Notes under the pieces: generated by a model | Databases searched by the model: none | What the model saw: the letters and a program-made list of their open reading frames with translations, nothing else | What the model was told of the DNA's origin: nothing | Made by a program: the position numbers and the translations under genes | Assembly: GCA_934646185.1 (NCBI GenBank) | Contig: CAKUEH010000003.1 | Span: 1-64,000, forward strand | Origin: an uncultured Oscillospiraceae bacterium | GTDB taxonomy: Bacteria > Bacillota > Clostridia > Oscillospirales > Oscillospiraceae | Direction: 5' to 3' | Length of the DNA stretch: 64,000 nucleotides | In this document: positions 62,299 to 64,000 of the stretch, in pieces | Numbering within the stretch: position 1 is the stretch's first letter | How the letters are laid out: each line of letters opens with the position of its first letter

Positions 62299-63345
62299 CT
62301 ATTCATAATCTTCAAGCCTCCACGCATCCAGCCAATCAATATAGGCCATCTCTCCGTCAAATCGAAGCGGCAGCCAGACATAGTCGGCAAGTGCGGTGTT
62401 TTTGATGCCGATATCCAGCGTTTCTTTCTGCTGCTGCGGCGTATAGACGGCATTCGGATTACTGCCAAACCCGCGTTCAAAGAGGAGGCGGTATTTTTCG
62501 TAGGAAAGCGACATTCTCTGCGGCAGCCAGCGATCGGCGAGTGCAATATAGAGATCCTTTTTGCCCGGAACCCGGAACACAGAGGAGATCTGTGAATGAA
62601 ATGACGTGCGCGTATCATCCGCCGGATGCGGATCGCCCAGAACGCGGTACGGGCCGTGCCAGGTATCGGCGATTGCAAGCTCCGAGGAGTTCGGGAAGCA
62701 CCCGGTCGTACCGGAGGTAAGAAGATAGTGCTTCCCTTTCCGGATAAAATGTGCGGGTGCTTCGCACGTATAGGGTGGGCCGAGGCGCGGAAAATGCGTG
62801 CTGTAATAGCCGGTCACGTTGGTGTAGTCATCCGTCAGATCAGCACAGATCAGCTCAGAGTGGACTCGTTCAAAGAAATAGTAGGCTTTCCCATCGGGCG
62901 CGACCGCAAGGTCAAAGTCGCCCGGCTCCATGCCAAGCGGCCAGAGTCCCTCGTGTACGACGGTGTATGGCCTCAGCAGCGCATCCGCAGTCAGAACTGT
63001 GCAGCCCACGGACATGACCTTCAGCCAGCAAACGTATTTTCCGGTTTTCCGATTGTATAGGATGTGCGGACGATCAACGCATTTACTTGGGTGCAGCGTA
63101 GACGCAGGATCGTCCGGCTCCGGCGGAATGATCAGGCCAAGATCGTCCCAGTTGTAAAGATCGCCTGAGACATAGCAGCGGATTCCCCAGTGCCAGATCG
63201 AATCAAGGCCAGTCGTTTTTTCCTTGTTTTCCCCATACCAGTAGTAGCGGCCGTTTTCATAGAAAATAGAGCCGCCGTGCGCATGGATCCGCTTCCCATT
63301 GGTGTCCAGCCACGGCTGCCCCGGATGAAAACTCTTGTATTTCAT
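62299..63345 (-). CDS. GH43-like glycoside hydrolase
   Basis: The 348-residue protein is a five-bladed beta-propeller glycosidase: QPWLDTNGKRIHAHGGSIFY near 9-28, YWYGENKEKTTG near 34-45, SKCVDRPHILYNRKTGKYVC near 85-105 and CEAPAHFIRKGKHYLLTSGT near 195-215 (likely catalytic Glu). The pattern fits the GH43 subfamilies with galactosidase activity (GH43_24/34) more than arabinofuranosidases. No signal peptide is seen, so it is probably cytosolic. It is transcribed with the truncated SGNH gene downstream. Confidence 0.82.
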   Translation of the reverse strand: MKYKSFHPGQPWLDTNGKRIHAHGGSIFYENGRYYWYGENKEKTTGLDSIWHWGIRCYVSGDLYNWDDLGLIIPPEPDDPASTLHPSKCVDRPHILYNRKTGKYVCWLKVMSVGCTVLTADALLRPYTVVHEGLWPLGMEPGDFDLAVAPDGKAYYFFERVHSELICADLTDDYTNVTGYYSTHFPRLGPPYTCEAPAHFIRKGKHYLLTSGTTGCFPNSSELAIADTWHGPYRVLGDPHPADDTRTSFHSQISSVFRVPGKKDLYIALADRWLPQRMSLSYEKYRLLFERGFGSNPNAVYTPQQQKETLDIGIKNTALADYVWLPLRFDGEMAYIDWLDAWRLEDYE

Positions 63346-63375
63346 GTGATCAATCCTCCTGTGTCACAAAATATA

Positions 63376-64000
63376 TCAGTTCGCTCGTGTGTCTATTTTC
63401 GCGCATCGCCTCCCGGCACTCCAATATGCCGCAAGCAGAAAAACCGCGGCAGCAAGCCAGCCGAGCGGATAGGATAAAGAGCGGCCCAGCGCGCCGCAGC
63501 GCGGGATCAGGACGGCGGCGCAGAACGCATTCCCGATGAACTCGCCGGTGCCGGACAGCATCGCCAGCTTTCCGTGTCCGACGCTGACAAAAAACGTGCG
63601 CAGTGGGTACACAACGCCAAGCGCCAGATGCCCCAGCCCATACCAGCGCCAGTATTCCACGCCGTAAGCGATGATCTGCCGGTTCTGAAACAGCATTCCG
63701 AAATACCACGCCCCGAGCGTCCAATACAGTAGGCAGCACAGCACGCCATACAAGACGCAGCACAGAAGTGACAGCCGCAGAAAGGCCTTTGTACGCACGG
63801 CATTGCCGGCGGCGAAATTAGGCGGCAGAAACGCAAGCCCCGCCGAGGTGATGGCGCTCATGATACCGGTCAGGGGCAGACTGACACTCAAAACCGTAAT
63901 ATAATCAGACGAAAGCAAACGGTTTGCCTGAAGCGTCACGATCAGGTATCCGGCGGTACAGAAAAGATTTTGCAGCGCGATCGGCACACTGTCGCGCAGG
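63376..64000 (-). CDS. MATE-type transporter, N-terminal part outside window
   Basis: At least 208 residues with six predicted membrane segments are visible (SVPIALQNLFCTAGYLIVTL; WYGLGHLALGVVYPLRTFFV; LGWLAAAVFLLAAYWSAG). The pattern fits the C-terminal half of a MATE efflux transporter. The frame remains open at the right edge of the window (LRDSVPIALQ), so the gene continues there. The substrate is unknown; it could export a sugar derivative or drug. Confidence 0.75.
   Translation of the reverse strand, partial: LRDSVPIALQNLFCTAGYLIVTLQANRLLSSDYITVLSVSLPLTGIMSAITSAGLAFLPPNFAAGNAVRTKAFLRLSLLCCVLYGVLCCLLYWTLGAWYFGMLFQNRQIIAYGVEYWRWYGLGHLALGVVYPLRTFFVSVGHGKLAMLSGTGEFIGNAFCAAVLIPRCGALGRSLSYPLGWLAAAVFLLAAYWSAGRRCAKIDTRAN

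Noticed and set aside
1..64000. CRISPR arrays, rRNA genes and prophage structural genes
   Set aside because: None was seen: no regularly spaced repeats, no rRNA signature, and no capsid or tail genes.

Overview
The window looks like the chromosome of a gut Firmicute of class Clostridia, probably Oscillospiraceae (Faecalibacterium/Gemmiger/Subdoligranulum-like). This is inferred from moderate-to-high G+C, AGGAGG-type ribosome binding sites, YesM/YesN-type sensor pairs beside sugar ABC transporters, and the CD1108/PrgI/VirB4/PcfB style of conjugation genes. No rRNA or core phylogenetic marker is present, so the genus is not settled.

Region 1 (1 to about 19,480) is a decayed integrative and conjugative element (ICE) next to a tRNA-Tyr gene whose 5' end is cut by the window edge. 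The integrase and a small excisionase-like protein sit at the tRNA end. A NlpC/P60 cell-wall hydrolase, VirB4, PrgI, a VirB6 remnant, a broken VirD4, PcfB, the relaxase and MobC follow, nearly all on the minus strand. A cargo fragment (TnpV piece, XRE regulator, DUF2178-like membrane protein, zinc-ribbon piece) has replaced the end of virD4 and the start of virB6, so self-transfer is probably lost. Conflict-type genes fill the gaps: DUF3791/DUF3990, two HicB-like proteins, a HipA-like kinase, a DUF4143 ATPase and an XRE/nucleotidyltransferase pair.

Region 2 (19,488 to 46,442) is a large carbohydrate-use island. From high to low coordinates the minus strand carries: a glycyl radical enzyme and its activase, a frameshifted serine hydrolase, a GH2 beta-mannosidase and a lyxose/mannose isomerase, closed by a terminator; then eda-VOC, kdgK, an SMP-30 lactonase, an SDR and uxuA; then a YesM/YesN two-component system; then an ABC importer and three extracellular-glycan-type enzymes. 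Divergent from the glycyl radical enzyme are an AraC regulator, a ROK kinase and a GmhA-like SIS protein. The SDR, lactonase, mannonate dehydratase, KDG kinase and KDPG aldolase can be read as an oxidative route from free mannose to pyruvate and glyceraldehyde-3-phosphate, although a fructuronate (uronate) route is the conventional reading.

Region 3 (about 46,500 to 49,800) is the remnant of a second mobilizable element: a relaxase fragment, an HTH replication-type protein, an excisionase-like protein and a DUF6076 protein.

Region 4 (about 49,800 to 61,370) is a second sugar locus bounded by imperfect direct repeats. It holds a GH15-like fragment, a GH42 beta-galactosidase with its own ABC importer, a divergent sensor kinase/response regulator pair, a small conserved protein and a VapBC toxin-antitoxin pair.

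Region 5 (61,309 to 64,000) has a truncated integrase, an SGNH hydrolase cut after about 60 residues, a GH43-like glycosidase and the 3' part of a MATE-type transporter running off the window. A short core repeat occurs at the edges of each broken gene (49,796; 61,313; 61,988), suggesting repeated integration and deletion by related tyrosine-recombinase elements.
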